Shown: positions 10,996-22,382, counted from the first letter of the stretch. The stretch is 64,000 bases of DNA from Trichopria drosophilae (GCA_030407085.1 CM059584.1:127567001-127631000); one strand, 5' to 3'. Notes: generated by a model from the letters alone, not told the origin. Translations and numbers: made by a program.

Positions 10996-11771
10996 CCCGA
11001 GTAAAAAAAAAATTCTCGCAATAGTATCTCATCAAGTCTCGAGAAAATGTCTCCCGAAAGAATCGCTGGTAGACCTTCGGAAAGACTGGGTCACCTGGAA
11101 AAAATTTTATTCATATGTTTTCGGACGTATTTTGGGTCGCTGAACACGAATCTGAAGTCAAAATTTGTCGCTCGGCCATATCTTGGCCGCTATATTCAAA
11201 AAATATCGAAAAAACGGCCTTTTTTTCCATTTATTATGAAAACTCGAACTCGCACGAAAAAAAGTTTCAAACAAAAAATTTACGGCTTGGATTTGTCTAC
11301 AAAAAAGAATCAAAACAATTTCTTCCTAAAATTAAAAGTAACGTCGTAAATGGAGGTTGAATATGAGAATGTAGTCAGTGAATTTCAGAAAGATAGGAAC
11401 TAGCCGGATTCAACCTCCGCTAGATGGCGAATTGGGTATAACTGCAGAATAACTACAGCACCTCGAGAAAAAAAATTATAAAGCTATTTTGACGTATTTT
11501 TGCCTCCTGCTTACGAATATGATAATAAAAGTTAGCGGTCGGACATATTGAAACCGCTATCTTGAAAAAACTGTCAAAAAACACGATTTTTTCCAGTTTT
11601 TTGCATAAAAATGTAGAAAATTAAATTCTGTACAAAAAAAGTTTTTATGCATTTTCTTCGTATTACCAACGATAACCTCGCAAAAAAGGATAAACCTCAG
11701 AATAAGCGGCATAATGGGTTCTGTGTACGGCATGAAAAACATCGGAAGTTATTGAAAAAATCATTGAAATT
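10996..11771. repeat. spacer with one unit of the GGTCGCTGA repeat
   Basis: Positions 11130-11200 contain GGTCGCTGAACACGAATCTG followed by a matrix-like AT stretch, related to the tandem units at 30190-30690. The rest is AT-rich. Small open frames (11047-11349, 11557-11742) show no domain. Confidence 0.5.
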
Positions 11772-12235
11772 TGTAACGGATTGCATAAAGGGCGGATTAT
11801 GATTTTTGAATTTCGCGCGCTTTGTAATTGAAAGTCGCGCGCTTGGGAGTCTGGTTTTGTATTACTCCGCCGCAGCGTGGTTGTCACATGCGAATTGGCG
11901 TAGTGGGGCACTATTCGGGATTTGATAGGGGTCACAAGCCGGGCGGAATGTAGTAGTGTATATGTATGAAGTGTGTGCCGGCATACGCGTCGAAGTTTAT
12001 GAAATATATAAATACGGGAAAAAGGAGTATTCGTCCTCTTTTCCTGCGGACAACTTCCAAATTCGGAAGTGTTTTTCTTATAAGTGAATAGATTAACGTG
12101 GCTGCGTCGTCGGCGTGGTCAAATATTTTGAAGGCCCGATTGGGGTAAGTACCTTGAGTAGACAATAAAAAAAGAACCAAGGTGTTGTGACGGTTGTGTC
12201 GGCATTGTCGCGATATTGAGGTATTTCGAATTACA
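11772..12235 (+). mobile_element. gypsy LTR, first copy
   Basis: A 464-bp direct repeat of 13005-13473. It starts TGTAACGGATTGC and ends AATTACA. TATATAAATA at 12005-12014 is a likely promoter box and AATAAA at 12164-12169 a likely polyadenylation signal. A GTAAGT donor-like word lies between them. It is followed after one base by TGGTTCCTGGTGGTCGG, a candidate primer-binding site. Confidence 0.85.
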
Positions 12236-12249
12236 GTGGTTCCTGGTGG

Positions 12250-12830
12250 TCGGACAGCGACCCTCAATCCAACCCCGTAGAGCGTTCGATGCGAGAAATT
12301 GGTCGGCTGTTTCGTACATTTTGTGCACAGCAGCACACTAAGTGGGTTAAGTACATTCCCAGAGTACAGGAGTGTTTAAATATGACATTTCATCACGGGA
12401 CAAAAATGGTTCCTTATTCCTTACACTACGGTAGACCTGTGCGAGAACGGCTGGTCGAAGTCTTTCCCATTCTAAGTCAATGTACCCCTGATCGTGAAAT
12501 TCAACTTCGTCGTGCTACCGAGAATTTAGAGAAGGCATATGTTGACCGTTGTAAAACACAAAAAGGAATTAGTAAGGTGTTGTTGAAACCGGACGACCTA
12601 GTTTTATTACGAGTGCCTCACTTGTCTGATGCTTCACAAAAACAAATTTCAAAATTTTTTCATTTATACGAGGGTCCATATTGAATTATTAGAGAAGTTG
12701 GAAAAAATTCTTTCAAATTGAATCAAGCGGATGATCGAGATCAGGTTAAGGGTACGTTTAACCGGTGTAGTCTGAGAAAATATTTTACCGAACCAGACGT
12801 GCATAAAATAGGTTCGATTTAAACCAAGTT
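12250..12830 (+). pseudogene. Ty3/gypsy integrase C-terminal remnant
   Basis: Starting at SNPVERSMREIGRLFR, the frame gives the distal part of an integrase core (HTKWVKYIPRVQECLN, then the Pro/Tyr/Gly-rich P-YSLHYGRPV segment) and the C-terminal barrel (DDLVLLRVPHLSD, EGPY). A TGA at 12682-12684 interrupts it, after which the frame continues to about 12820. Everything from gag through the first catalytic part of integrase is missing, so the internal region is a deletion relic between two LTR copies. Confidence 0.8.
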
Positions 12831-13004
12831 GGCTCTCTTTTCACCCCTCTTGAGTTGTTCTAAATGACTTTGTACCTGATGAATAGTTTTAAGCGAGTTG
12901 GTATTATGATTCCGACGAAGGAATGGCGTATGTGTGATGGAGTAGAATGGTGATTGTGTAATATCGATGAGTACCCTTTTTGTTATCATCGATAGGGGGA
13001 TGAT

Positions 13005-13473
13005 TGTAACGGATTGCATAAAGGGCGAATTATGTATGATTTTTGAATTTCGTGCGCTTTGTAATTGAAAGTTGCGCGCTTGGGAGTCTGGTTTTGTATT
13101 ACTCCGCCGCAGCGTGGTTGTCACATGCGAATTGGCGTAGTGGGGCACTATTCGGGATTTGATAGGGTCACAAGCCGGGCGGAATGAAGTAGTGTATATG
13201 TATGAAGTGTGTGCCGGCATACGCGTCGAAGTTTATGAAATATATAAATACGGGAAAAAGGAGTATTCGTCCTCTTTTCCTGCGGACAACTTCCAAGTTC
13301 GGAAGTGTTTTTCTTATAAGTGAATAGATTAACGTGGCTGCGTCGTCGGCGTGGTCAATTATTTTGAAAGCCCGATTGGGGTAAGTACCTTGAGTATAGA
13401 CAATAAAAAAAGAACCAAGGTGTTGTGACGGTTGTGTTGGCATTGTCGCGATATTGAGGTATTTCGAATTACA
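13005..13473 (+). mobile_element. gypsy LTR, second copy, also followed by a primer-binding site
   Basis: About 469 bp and nearly identical to 11772-12235. A purine run (AGGGGGATGAT) precedes it, as expected for a 3' LTR. It is nevertheless followed by the same TGGTTCCTGGTG primer-binding-like sequence as the first copy, which a normal 3' LTR would lack. Confidence 0.8.
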
Positions 13474-13960
13474 GTGGTTCCTGGTGATCGGACATCGAGC
13501 GTTCGGTCTTTCCAAAACAACGTCCATAACGAGGTTAGGATTGCACGTGGTGCACGAATATCGAAGGATTCAAATACACTGTTGGAGGTTAGGTTGGTCG
13601 AGAACGGTTTCTGGGATCAACCCCCATGAATACGAAGGTGCAGATTTTAATAGGATTCTACCTCTTCCCCCACTCTACGAGTTAGACTGCGTTTGGAGGA
13701 GATCAGTCCCATTTCCAGCACCGCAGATCACCCTATAGGAGTATATTGTGATCCTGCTATTCCGGAGCGAAAGAGTAAAGAAATCTGCACTTCCTTGAAA
13801 TTCCTGGTATCGACTGCAGGTACATCACTACATTTCCACCAACGACGATCAGCACCAGGTAGGACAGTAGTGCTCCAGATTTGTGCGTGACCTATGATCC
13901 ATGATCAGTGAATAAACAGTGACGTATGGTTCAGTTCTCTGGTATTGTTTCTTTTTTTTT
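13474..13960 (+). other. probable gypsy leader after second LTR
   Basis: This region follows the second primer-binding-like site and has higher G+C than its surroundings. Open frames at 13432-13629, 13454-13738 and 13693-13890 give no recognisable Gag domain. I read it as the untranslated leader or start of a second element joined to the first, now decayed. Confidence 0.35.
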
Positions 13961-15677
13961 AAAAAAAAAGAGGATCACTGAGTCAAATAAATGGATACGG
14001 TGTAGTTATAGACTCTGTGATCGGTGTAAAAACGTGTGTCGATTGTGTCGTCGGTTGGGCTATGTGTGATATTCGATTGAGTTTCGACAGGTTTATATTA
14101 GGTGTGAAAGAGCGTCAGAATGAGAATTAGAATTAGTACGATCAATTTTCAACTTTCAATTTGTAAATCAAACAAAAAAATATTAAAGGAAAGGAAAGAT
14201 TTGCATTGCCCGTCTCGAACAATGATCAATAACGATAAACTGTGAACATGCTTTTAGAATCATCTATTATAAGTATTATGGATAATTGACGTGTAAAATA
14301 AATCATCAAAAATTTTATGATGATACGTGATCAACGTATAAAGTTTATGTATGATTAATTTGAAAGCTAAATACCAAAAAAAAAAAGGAATTAGTTATAA
14401 TAAAGAATTATTTACAAAAGCAACGTTTATCTATTACAAATTTTAGAACAGATATAGTTATCTTATTCGTGACGTATCTATTAACATTAGACTATGGCTC
14501 TCAGTGACTTTTTTGTAGGAAATTTTGTGCTCTACAAAAAAGGTTCAGTGCATTTTTATCGTATCTAACACGGTAATCAATACGGAAGCCTTGAAATGAA
14601 AAACGTAGTGATTTTTTCATTATTAACGACTTAAAAAAATCATATAAAAATAATATAAATAACCACATCGTCTATAAATTATGTAGAAATATTCTTAAAG
14701 ACATAAGAAAAGTATACCTATTTATAGAAAAACAAATTTTGAGGATTTCGAATTTTAATTGTCATTTTACGTCATCACTCGCGATTTACATCGCGATCTG
14801 CTGGACAGTGGGAAGGTGTTTTAGCTGGACAATCTGGCTGGAGCGACGTTCTATTTTTTTCCGTGTGTCACCAAAGTGCAGTTCTCAAATAAGGGTCGGA
14901 AAAAATATCCAACCGACGCCACGCCAGACTTCATTGTGTAAATACAAAAGCTAAATGCCTACAGAAAATTAGGATTTGTCACAGAAAATTAATTTAATCT
15001 TGACTAGAACAAATTTTGAAACCATTTAATTTTAAATTACGTGAACCAGGAATTTTTATAGACGTATTATACGATTTGAATGTAGATATGAAAACGCCAA
15101 TTAGAACAAGAAAAGAATGATTTTTCAACACTTTAAAGAAATGTAATGCTATAAATGTTATATTAAGCAGCCAGACGTAATTGCGTTCTATTTCTTATCA
15201 GTTTTCATTGAATTAAAATCGTCATACATTTTCGAAACATTTTCGTTCCCCATTCAAGCACTTATTAAAAAAAGATTTATGTGCTATGCAATTAATGTTT
15301 GTTTTAGAAGCAACACAAATATGAAAATATCAGTGAACATTTCAATAATGTAAATTTCATTTCCGTAATTTTCAATTCGTCGATATTGTATAGAATATTT
15401 ACAGTTTATAGATAATCTGCTCAGGAGGTATAGATTTATTAACAACAGCAATTTGGTTGTGAATTTGATTGTATTATATTTTATAAAAGTGACAGATGTC
15501 GGAATTTATGTAAGCGACAATTAATTTGAATCGAGCATTTGAAGTTTTCTTTAATGTTACATAGGTGCACACTTTGAATTGAAAGTAATATAATCAAGAC
15601 AACCATGTAGTATCATTAAATAATATTTTATTCAGTTTGACGATATGCTAGCCATACCACTGATATTGATTTTGAAG
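13961..15677. other. spacer, nothing recognised
   Basis: AT-rich, with a small patch of balanced composition at 14760-14940 containing a 71-residue open frame (14739-14954) without a known domain. No repeat partner inside the window was found. Confidence 0.4.
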
Positions 15678-15679
15678 TA

Positions 15680-15878
15680 GGGTAAACGGTACAGTAGTCG
15701 GCCATCCGACAGTAGTCGGCCACCTTCCATTTTTGGTCGTTAATGTTAAAATTTTTTGAGTAAATTTATATCTCGTCATAGTACTTACCCCATACTCTGA
15801 CGACATATAAATATCACCGAAAAATTTTAACATTAATGACTAAAACTGGAAGGTGGCCGACTACTGTACCGTTTACCC
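15680..15878. mobile_element. 199-bp MITE with TA target duplication
   Basis: The ends GGGTAAACGGTACAGTAG and CTACTGTACCGTTTACCC are perfect reverse complements, and TA flanks at 15678-15679 and 15879-15880. Inverted pairing runs through most of the element. It is a Tc1/mariner-type non-autonomous element. Confidence 0.9.
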
Positions 15879-15880
15879 TA

Positions 15881-16250
15881 TTATAAACTTATCTCACTAT
15901 TAAACTTTCGATTAAAAATTTTGCATCTGGCTTTTAGTACTTTTCTATATAAATGATTGCTGATCTCTATTACATATTTAACCATACTTAGAGTTTCTTT
16001 TGTTTGAGGTGATATCAATTTAAAAAAAAAACTCTTTGTACCCCATATTAGGTTACAACATAGGGGGCAATCGTTACATCACTTAATAATCAACACAAAT
16101 TCACTTCCCATCACTAAAAAAAAAGTAATTCAAAATAATTTTTTCGTATATATTATACAAACAAATTTTCATTGCTTCTGTGGAACGCCATTATTTACGA
16201 CAAGATTAACACTGTAGACTCATGAATTAAGAATTTCAAATACAGGATGC
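15881..16250. other. AT-rich spacer
   Basis: No gene or repeat recognised. Confidence 0.35.
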
Positions 16251-16959
16251 CCCATTTTAAATAACGGATTAGAATATCTCGGATGGTAAGCATTTTGGAG
16301 GAAATTTGTTTAAACAAAAGTTGAAGGGTAAAGACAGGGCTAACTTATGGTGACCTTGACATTGACCTTGACGATGGCCTTCAAGGTCATTTCAATATCA
16401 AGTCAATTTTTTCAAATGGAACCCTTTATTTTTTAACTCGGAAATGGAAAGAGCGGAAGATGTTACGTCATAATGTGACCTTGACTTTGACCTTCGCCGC
16501 TACCTTGAAGGTCATTTTAATATCAAGTCGATTTTTTTAATGGAAGCACTCATTTTTTGCAATGGAAATGGAAACAGAGGACAACTTCACGCCCGCATGT
16601 GACGTTGACATTGAGCTTGACCTCAACCTTCAAGACCATTTGAAGGTCAAGTCGTTTTTTTTAACGGAACCCCTTATTTCTATCCCGGAAGTGGAAAGCG
16701 TGGACCTTAATAGAAATGATCGATCCGCCATCCATCCAGGTGGGGAAAGATGGTGAAAACACACAGCCAGTTAATCGGTCCTCCTTGTATTTTCGCTGTG
16801 CCTCGCTTGTCTGTGCCACTTTAAGGCACACGCTCCATGGCGTGGTGCTATAGTTTTTTTCGGTTTGTATCCGTTAGTTTGGACCTCCCTGCTGGCCAGT
16901 ATTCAGCATGGTTGAACCTTAGCTGATAGAGCCCGAGCAGATCGTGAGCCACAACACCC

Positions 16960-17350
16960 CCACCACGAGAAGGTGGACACATGGGGGCACCCAGCCAATC
17001 AAGGCAAGGTCGTAAGAATCCCAACCACTTAAGGCAAGGTAAGTGATGACCCAGCCGGTCAAGGCAAGATCGAGAATGACCCAGCCAATCAAGGCAAGGT
17101 CGTAAGAATCCCAACCACTTAAGGCAAGGTAAGTGATGACCCAGCCGGACAAGGCAATATCGAGAATGACCCAGTCAGCCAAGGCAAGGTCGAGAATGAT
17201 CCAGCCAATCAAGGCAAGGCCGTAAGAATCCCAGCCACTTAAGGCAAGGTGAGTGATGACCCAGCCGGTCAAGGCAAGATCGAGAATGACCCAGCAAATC
17301 AAGGCAAGGTCGTAAGAATCCCAACCACTTAAAGCGAGGTAAGTGATGAT
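16960..17350. repeat. 30-bp minisatellite in a 90-bp higher-order pattern
   Basis: Three 30-bp variants alternate: CCCAGCCAATCAAGGCAAGG, CCCAACCACTTAAGGCAAGG and CCCAGCCGGTCAAGGCAAGA starts, each with its own 10-bp tail. The triplet repeats about four times. Because 30 is a multiple of three, the minus strand stays open for 144 residues (16919-17353) with a 10-residue period. That open frame is a consequence of the repeat and not evidence of a protein. Confidence 0.9.
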
Positions 17351-18692
17351 CAAAAAAGTTCACTCCATTAGCAAATTCATCTAATTAAATGTTCAAATAA
17401 TTGACCGTTATTGTCAAGGCATAACTGAATGCGATTTTGGAAACTTCTAATGGTTGCAAGAAGAACATTTCTTGGAATGTTGCGACATGCGTTTGTTATG
17501 CGTTCCATCATATTATATCTTGTGGTGGGTGCTTCTGTGTAGACAATATTTTTCAGATAGCCCCACAAAAAGAAACTAGTTAAATCCGGAGATCTCGGAC
17601 TCCACTCCACAAATCCACCACGTCCTATCCAATGATTCGTGAATCTGATATTTAAATAATCACGAACTATCCTGGCAAAATGAGCAGGTGCACCATCTTG
17701 CTGAAACCACATGCGGACTCTCGTGTGTAGATCAACATTTTGGAGCAATGTCGGTAAATCGTTCATTAGAAATTGTAAATAATTGTGCTGAAACCACATG
17801 CGGACTCTCGTGTGTAGATCAACATTTTGGAGCAATGTCGGTAAATCGTTCATTAGAAATTGTAAATAATTGTGACCATTTACATTTGTGTCGAAGAAAT
17901 AAGGTCCAATCAAGTTTCCATTGACAATACCGCACCACACGATCAAACTCCAACGTTGCTGATGATTCACTCCGCGATGCCAATGAGGATTTTATACAGA
18001 CCAATAATGGCAATTGTGCCTGTTAAGTTGACCAGTATAATGAAAAGTGGCTTCATCACTATATAAGACGTAACGAAAAAAGTCCGGATCTTGTTGTATC
18101 ATTGTTTGTGCCCATCTACAAAACAGGCGCCTTCTTTCGAAGTTTCCGGCTTGCAATTCTTGTGTCAAAGTTATGTGATAAGGACGCAATCTATGAACTT
18201 TCAATATTCGGTGCACCGTGGATCTTGGAACACCTAATTGTCTCTCAATTTCTCGCGTACTAACATGAGGATCGTTTGCTACCATACCTAACACTGCAAG
18301 CACTTGTGGATCATCTCTCTGTGGTACATTATTTCGTCGTCTTTGTCGCAGAAAAACTGGTCTTTGGCGTTGACGTTCTACAAGTCTTGCAATGGTACGA
18401 TCATTCGGGTGCCTTACATTGGGAAAGCGATTACGATATAATTCTGCAGCTTGTACATAATTACCTCTGTATTCTCCAAGTATGAGGATAATATCTACTA
18501 TTACATTCGGTGTATAATCTGCCATTATGTAAGATAAAGATGAATTTTTAGATAAGTACTTTTTATCGTTTAACTCATCTTAATAGAAAGCTGAAAAAGC
18601 ATGTGGCAAGTACTTGAACAATTAATACAGAGTCAGGTTTAAAGATTATTTAACTAAATGAATTTTTGAGCGTTTACTTTATTACAAAAAAT
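17348..18692 (-). mobile_element. Tc1/mariner-superfamily element
   Basis: Boundaries are inferred from weak inverted similarity: ATTCATCTAATTAAAT near 17385 against the reverse complement of ATTTAACTAAATGAAT near 18650. The single gene is the transposase described separately. It sits between the 30-bp minisatellite and the 10-bp array. Confidence 0.5.
17377..18525 (-). pseudogene. mariner-like transposase with one stop and an 87-bp duplication
   Basis: Read from 18525, 383 codons stay in one frame, broken only by a TAA at codon 178 (17992-17994), after the YWSV motif. Residues 1-60 match DUF4817-type HTH domains of insect transposases (YTPN...LGEYRGNY, AAELYRNRFP), followed by a second HTH (REIERQLGVPRSTVHRIL). 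Catalytic aspartates are visible in LYSDEATF, FQQDGAPAH and RSPDL. Residues from HNYLQFLMN to RMWFQ occur twice in tandem: 87 bp at 17700-17786 and 17787-17873, in frame, identical by eye. The segment after SPDL is shortened (SFFLWG where PLDFFLWG is usual). It would cut and paste its element if intact; this copy is probably dead. Confidence 0.85.
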
Positions 18693-18699
18693 TATTTTT

Positions 18700-19009
18700 C
18701 ATGTATTATAAGCAACAATATCAACGTAAAGAAATAAATTAATGTAGCTACGGAATTTATTGTGTAATGGCATACAAATACAGTATTTGATGAAGAATTT
18801 TACATTCCATAGCACATAGGACACTGATCCAAGATGGACATTGTTTTGATTTCATGCTCCAGACGCCACATCGTATAAGATTTGTGATGCCGTTCGAGAA
18901 TTTTTCCTATCGTCCAGGCATGTCTCGTCGCGTACCACTCGAGATGAGAACCGCAATCTCGCCTTTCAAAGCACCGTGTACCGTCTCGTCTCGTATAGAA
19001 AGTCTCGAC
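18700..19009 (-). other. unrecognised segment with short minus-strand frame
   Basis: A 76-residue frame (18800-19030) is rich in Arg, His and Trp and ends CPMCYGM. No family is recognised. It may be a captured piece or chance. Confidence 0.2.
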
Positions 19010-19590
19010 AACCGATTTTCGATCTTTCACGATCTTTTCCGATCTTTTTCGATCTTTTACGCTCTTTTACCATCCTTTTTTTATCTTTCACGATCTTTTT
19101 CGATCTTTTACGATCTTTTACAATTTTTCACGATCTTTTACGATCTTTTAAGATCTTTTCCGATCTTTTTGGATCTTTTACAATTTTTCACGATCTTTTA
19201 CGATCTTTTAAGATCTTTTCCGATCTTTTTGAATCTTTTACGATCTTCCTCGATTTTTCCGATCTTTTACGATCTTCCTCGATCTTTTACGATCTTCCTC
19301 GATCTTTTACAATCTTCCTCGTTTTTTTCGATCTTTGGCGAACTTTTTGATCTTTTCCGATCTTTTACGCTCTTTTACAATCTGTTTTTTTATCTTTCAC
19401 GATCTTTTTCGATCTTTTACGATCTTGTACGATCTATTTCGAACTTTTTCGATCTTTTACGATCTTTTTCGATCTTTGTCGGTATTTTTCGATCATATCG
19501 ATCATTTTCGATCACATCGATAATTTTCTCTCATTTTCGATCCTTTTCGATCTTCTTCGATCTTTCTCGATCTTTTTCGATCATTTTGAC
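19010..19590. repeat. about 580 bp of 10-bp-periodic CGATCTTTTN repeats
   Basis: The unit CGATCTTTTA, CGATCTTTTT or CGATCTTTTC recurs with a period of mostly 10 bp. Long frames of 264, 124 and 62 residues across it (Phe/Ser/Leu/Arg repeats) are repeat artefacts. Phased T-tracts at helical spacing predict intrinsic curvature. Confidence 0.85.
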
Positions 19591-19950
19591 CATTTCCGTG
19601 GTAAAGGTGAGGGGTTCCATTAAAGGAATCGACTTGATATTAAAATGACCTTGAAAGAAGCTGTGAAAGTCAAGTCTAGGTCAAGGTCATATACGAACGT
19701 AAAATCTTCCGCGCTGTCGTCCAGGGTAATAAATAAGGGGTTCCCTTAAAAAAACGACTTGACCTTCAAATGATCTTGAAGGGTGAGGTCAAGGTCAATG
19801 TCAACGTCACATGCGGGCGTGAAGTTGTCCTCTGTTTCCATTTCCATAGCAAAAAATGAGTGCTTCCATTAAAAAAATCGACTTGAAATTAAAATGACCT
19901 TCAAGCTAGCGGCGAAGGTCAAGGTCAAGGTCACATTATGGCGTAAAATA

Positions 19951-20282
19951 TATATATATATATTTGGAATTTTGATTTTAGAAAATAAAAAATCAGCAAC
20001 TGCCTTTTATATGTGCTGACATAATTTATCTTCTTCTCTGAGAAATTCATGCTTTAAGGGGCTGCTAAACCGACCCCGCCGATAACGTCACTTCCTAACC
20101 TTGGAATAAATATGACGTCAAAAATTAGTACTGATAAGGATTTCAATATATAATATTGGCAATGAAATGTGTCATTTTATGAGTTTCGCTGTTCACCGCA
20201 TAAAGCAAATATTACTAACAAATGTATATAAAAATGTAATGTATATACCATTTTGTAATGGCATATATCAGCAAAATGTATA
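19951..20282. other. spacer with short TA microsatellite
   Basis: (TA)n at about 19949-19963, then AT-rich sequence up to the BEL/Pao target site. No gene. Confidence 0.4.
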
Positions 20283-20287
20283 CATAT

Positions 20288-21535
20288 TGTTCCGGACAGA
20301 ATCGGATTGCGTTAACTGCGGTACCCGGCGTGGGTTTTTCTGCAGTTTTACCCACGCCATTGCGCACCCGAAGGGGGGTACCTCTCAAAAAGTCGGCTGC
20401 AGCCGCAATGAAGGGTGCCTATAGGTTTTATGTACGGGCCTTTCATACTTGGTGACGACGCGCGCAATATTAGAAATTATTGTGAATTGGAGTAATTGAG
20501 GAGTCCCTATACGATTTAACGCGCGTTATAATGATTTACATGAGTAGTGAAATTTCGATTCGGAGCAAGGTATCTTAAAATCGGAGCAAGGTGGATTTAG
20601 ATTCGGAGCAAGGTGCGTTTGAGTTTCGGAGCAAGATGCGTTTGAGTTTCGGAGCATGGAGAATTCGGAATTGGAGCAGAGCACATTTCGGAGTCGGATC
20701 GATGTCTATTTGTAATTCGGTGCACGGTTCAATTGCTATTTCGGAGTTTTTTACGATCTGCCGGTGATTCACTTCCAGATGGATAGTACCCGGAGGTTCT
20801 ACGCGCGGGGACTCGAGGCGTCGAGATCTGCCGTTGCTGGTAATCTGGAGAATGAGAAGTCTGGAGGTTAGTAACCCGGAGATGCGGACTAACCGATCTG
20901 CTGGTGATTCGCTTTGGATGGACAGTACTCGGAGGTTCTACGCGCGGGGACTCTTGGAGTCGAGGTCTGCCGATGCTGGTCCTTCGAAGAATAAGAAGTC
21001 CTTAAGTTAGTAACCCAGAGATGGTATTGATGATTTGTATGGAAATCGAAGAGTCGATTTGCCATTGTTGGTTTCTCATATCGAAGGTTCGTTAACTAGA
21101 GAGCCACAGTCGGTATTTTACCGACACAGGGGTCGGTGTCTTCGTTGGTCGAATTTATTTAAAATGCCGGTCGAATTTTGGAGCGAGAGAGAAAGAAAGA
21201 AAGAGTGAGAGAGAGAGAGGCTGCGAGATTCAGTCGTATGGAAGAAGGGATATCGTGCTTCGAAATCGAAATTTCCAGATTCGTCGAGAAGTTTAAAAAA
21301 TAAGACGATCGGGATCCTTAGCAACGTTGTTAGCGTCGGTAGTAACGAGAGAGTATAAGAACGGGCGACTCCTCCGTTCCCAACACACTCGATTTTCGAA
21401 TTTCGATCAACGGAGATCGTTACGGCCGGTCGGTTTCGCGATTTGTCGTCACCAACATCGGAATAAAAGTGGAGTGCAATTGAAGAAATCGGCTTGTTTG
21501 TTTTGTTAAAATTTCCACCCGGTCAATCGTGAACA
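20288..21535 (+). repeat. 5' LTR of the BEL/Pao element
   Basis: Begins TGTTCCGGACAG and ends ATCGTGAACA. It contains a (GA)-rich run near 21185-21220, a TATAAG box at about 21354 and AATAAA at 21462-21467, a plausible promoter and polyadenylation pair. Confidence 0.95.
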
Positions 21536-21541
21536 AAAATC

Positions 21542-21559
21542 TGGTGCCGAAACCCGGGA
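21542..21559 (+). promoter_or_regulatory. primer-binding site of the BEL/Pao element
   Basis: TGGTGCCGAAACCCGGGA lies six bases after the 5' LTR. The leading TGG matches a tRNA CCA end, and the sequence is of the type used by BEL/Pao elements. Confidence 0.85.
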
Positions 21560-21788
21560 GCAACGCCGGTTTCCGGGGTGGAAATTTTACGTCGTGCGTT
21601 CGTGAACGCGTAATAACTTACTCGATCGACTTTGCCGATTCGTTTGTGCCTCGTGTAAAACGGAAGTGCCAAGTAATTGGTTGTGAGTGATTCGGATTGC
21701 GCAAGGACGCTCTAAAAATCCGCAAGAGTTTAACATTTTAATTTCGTGGAAGTGGACCTAATTCGAAGGAAGAAAACCGAGGAAAATC

Positions 21789-22382
21789 ATGCCCGTTCTC
21801 CGCAAGAAACGTGGACGCCCAGCCAAACCAGCGCAGAAGGGACCCAGAGGAAAATTGAAAAGGACTACGAGGCAAAAGGAAGGACATGGAAATTCGACAT
21901 CGACGAGGGAAATTTCATCCAACGACCAATCGCAAAATCCGGCCACAAGGAATCTACGTAGCAGAATCGTGAGGAATATTCAAAATGGACGCCAGGCTTC
22001 TTCAACTTCGCAGATTGTTCCAGAAGCCTTTCAAACAGTTGCCGATCATGATGGTGGACGAGTCGAGAACGTCACAAGGAACATTCCGGAAGCTTCCCGA
22101 ACATTCGACGATCGTAATGGCGGACGCATCGAGAACATCGCAAGGAACGTCCCAGAAGCCGTGGGAACAATTGAACGTCGTAATGGTGGACGCAACGAAT
22201 ACTTTTCCCGGAACATTGACGACGAACCCCACGAGGACGAATGGCGCCAAGACGAACCATGGGCTGAAGGAGGAGTTCGATTCCAATCAAATGACGATCG
22301 CCCGGCATCAACGACGCATTGGACTACGGGAGAAGAAGACGACTCTTCGCAGCGTGCGTTAGAAGCGGTGAGAAATAACTGA
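21789..22382 (+). pseudogene. N-terminal Gag-like frame with AT-hook motif and three 22-residue repeats
   Basis: The 197-residue frame starts MPVLRKKRGRPAKPA. RGRP is an AT-hook core, and a second basic stretch follows. Residues about 75-145 contain three tandem 22-residue units, each with PEA followed by RNGGR (or HDGGR) and EN/EY. A TGA ends it at 22380-22382, but the same frame continues to about 22498 with a charged coiled-coil-like stretch (ENNRDRLRRESDRLDALE). After a frameshift the main Gag frame begins. It is probably the first part of an ancestral Gag. The AT-hook in a BEL/Pao protein is unusual and its role is unknown. Confidence 0.55.

Larger units (their letters stand above)
16252..19950. 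mobile_element. 3.7-kb composite repeat bounded by inverted arms rich in AAGGTCA words
   Basis: The arms at 16454-16700 and 19700-19948 are inverted copies sharing blocks such as GAGGACAACTTCACGCCCGC. Both are filled with TGACCTTGA/TCAAGGTCA words. The related element at 58736-59671 has the same word bias in a TA-flanked foldback. Inside lie a 30-bp minisatellite, a mariner transposon and a 10-bp-periodic array. The outer ends are not sharply defined. Confidence 0.65.

Noticed and set aside
16960..17350. Possible CRISPR array
   Set aside because: Units are contiguous tandem repeats with no unique spacers, in a eukaryotic context.
16848..17363. Three overlapping minus-strand frames with Trp/Leu/Ile-rich 10-residue repeats
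   Set aside because: Produced by a 30-bp minisatellite whose unit length is a multiple of three; no start context or domain.
18854..19648. 264-residue plus-strand open frame (and 124- and 62-residue frames nearby)
   Set aside because: The peptide is a Phe/Ser/Leu/Arg repeat created by the CGATCTTTTN array; all frames are open for the same reason.
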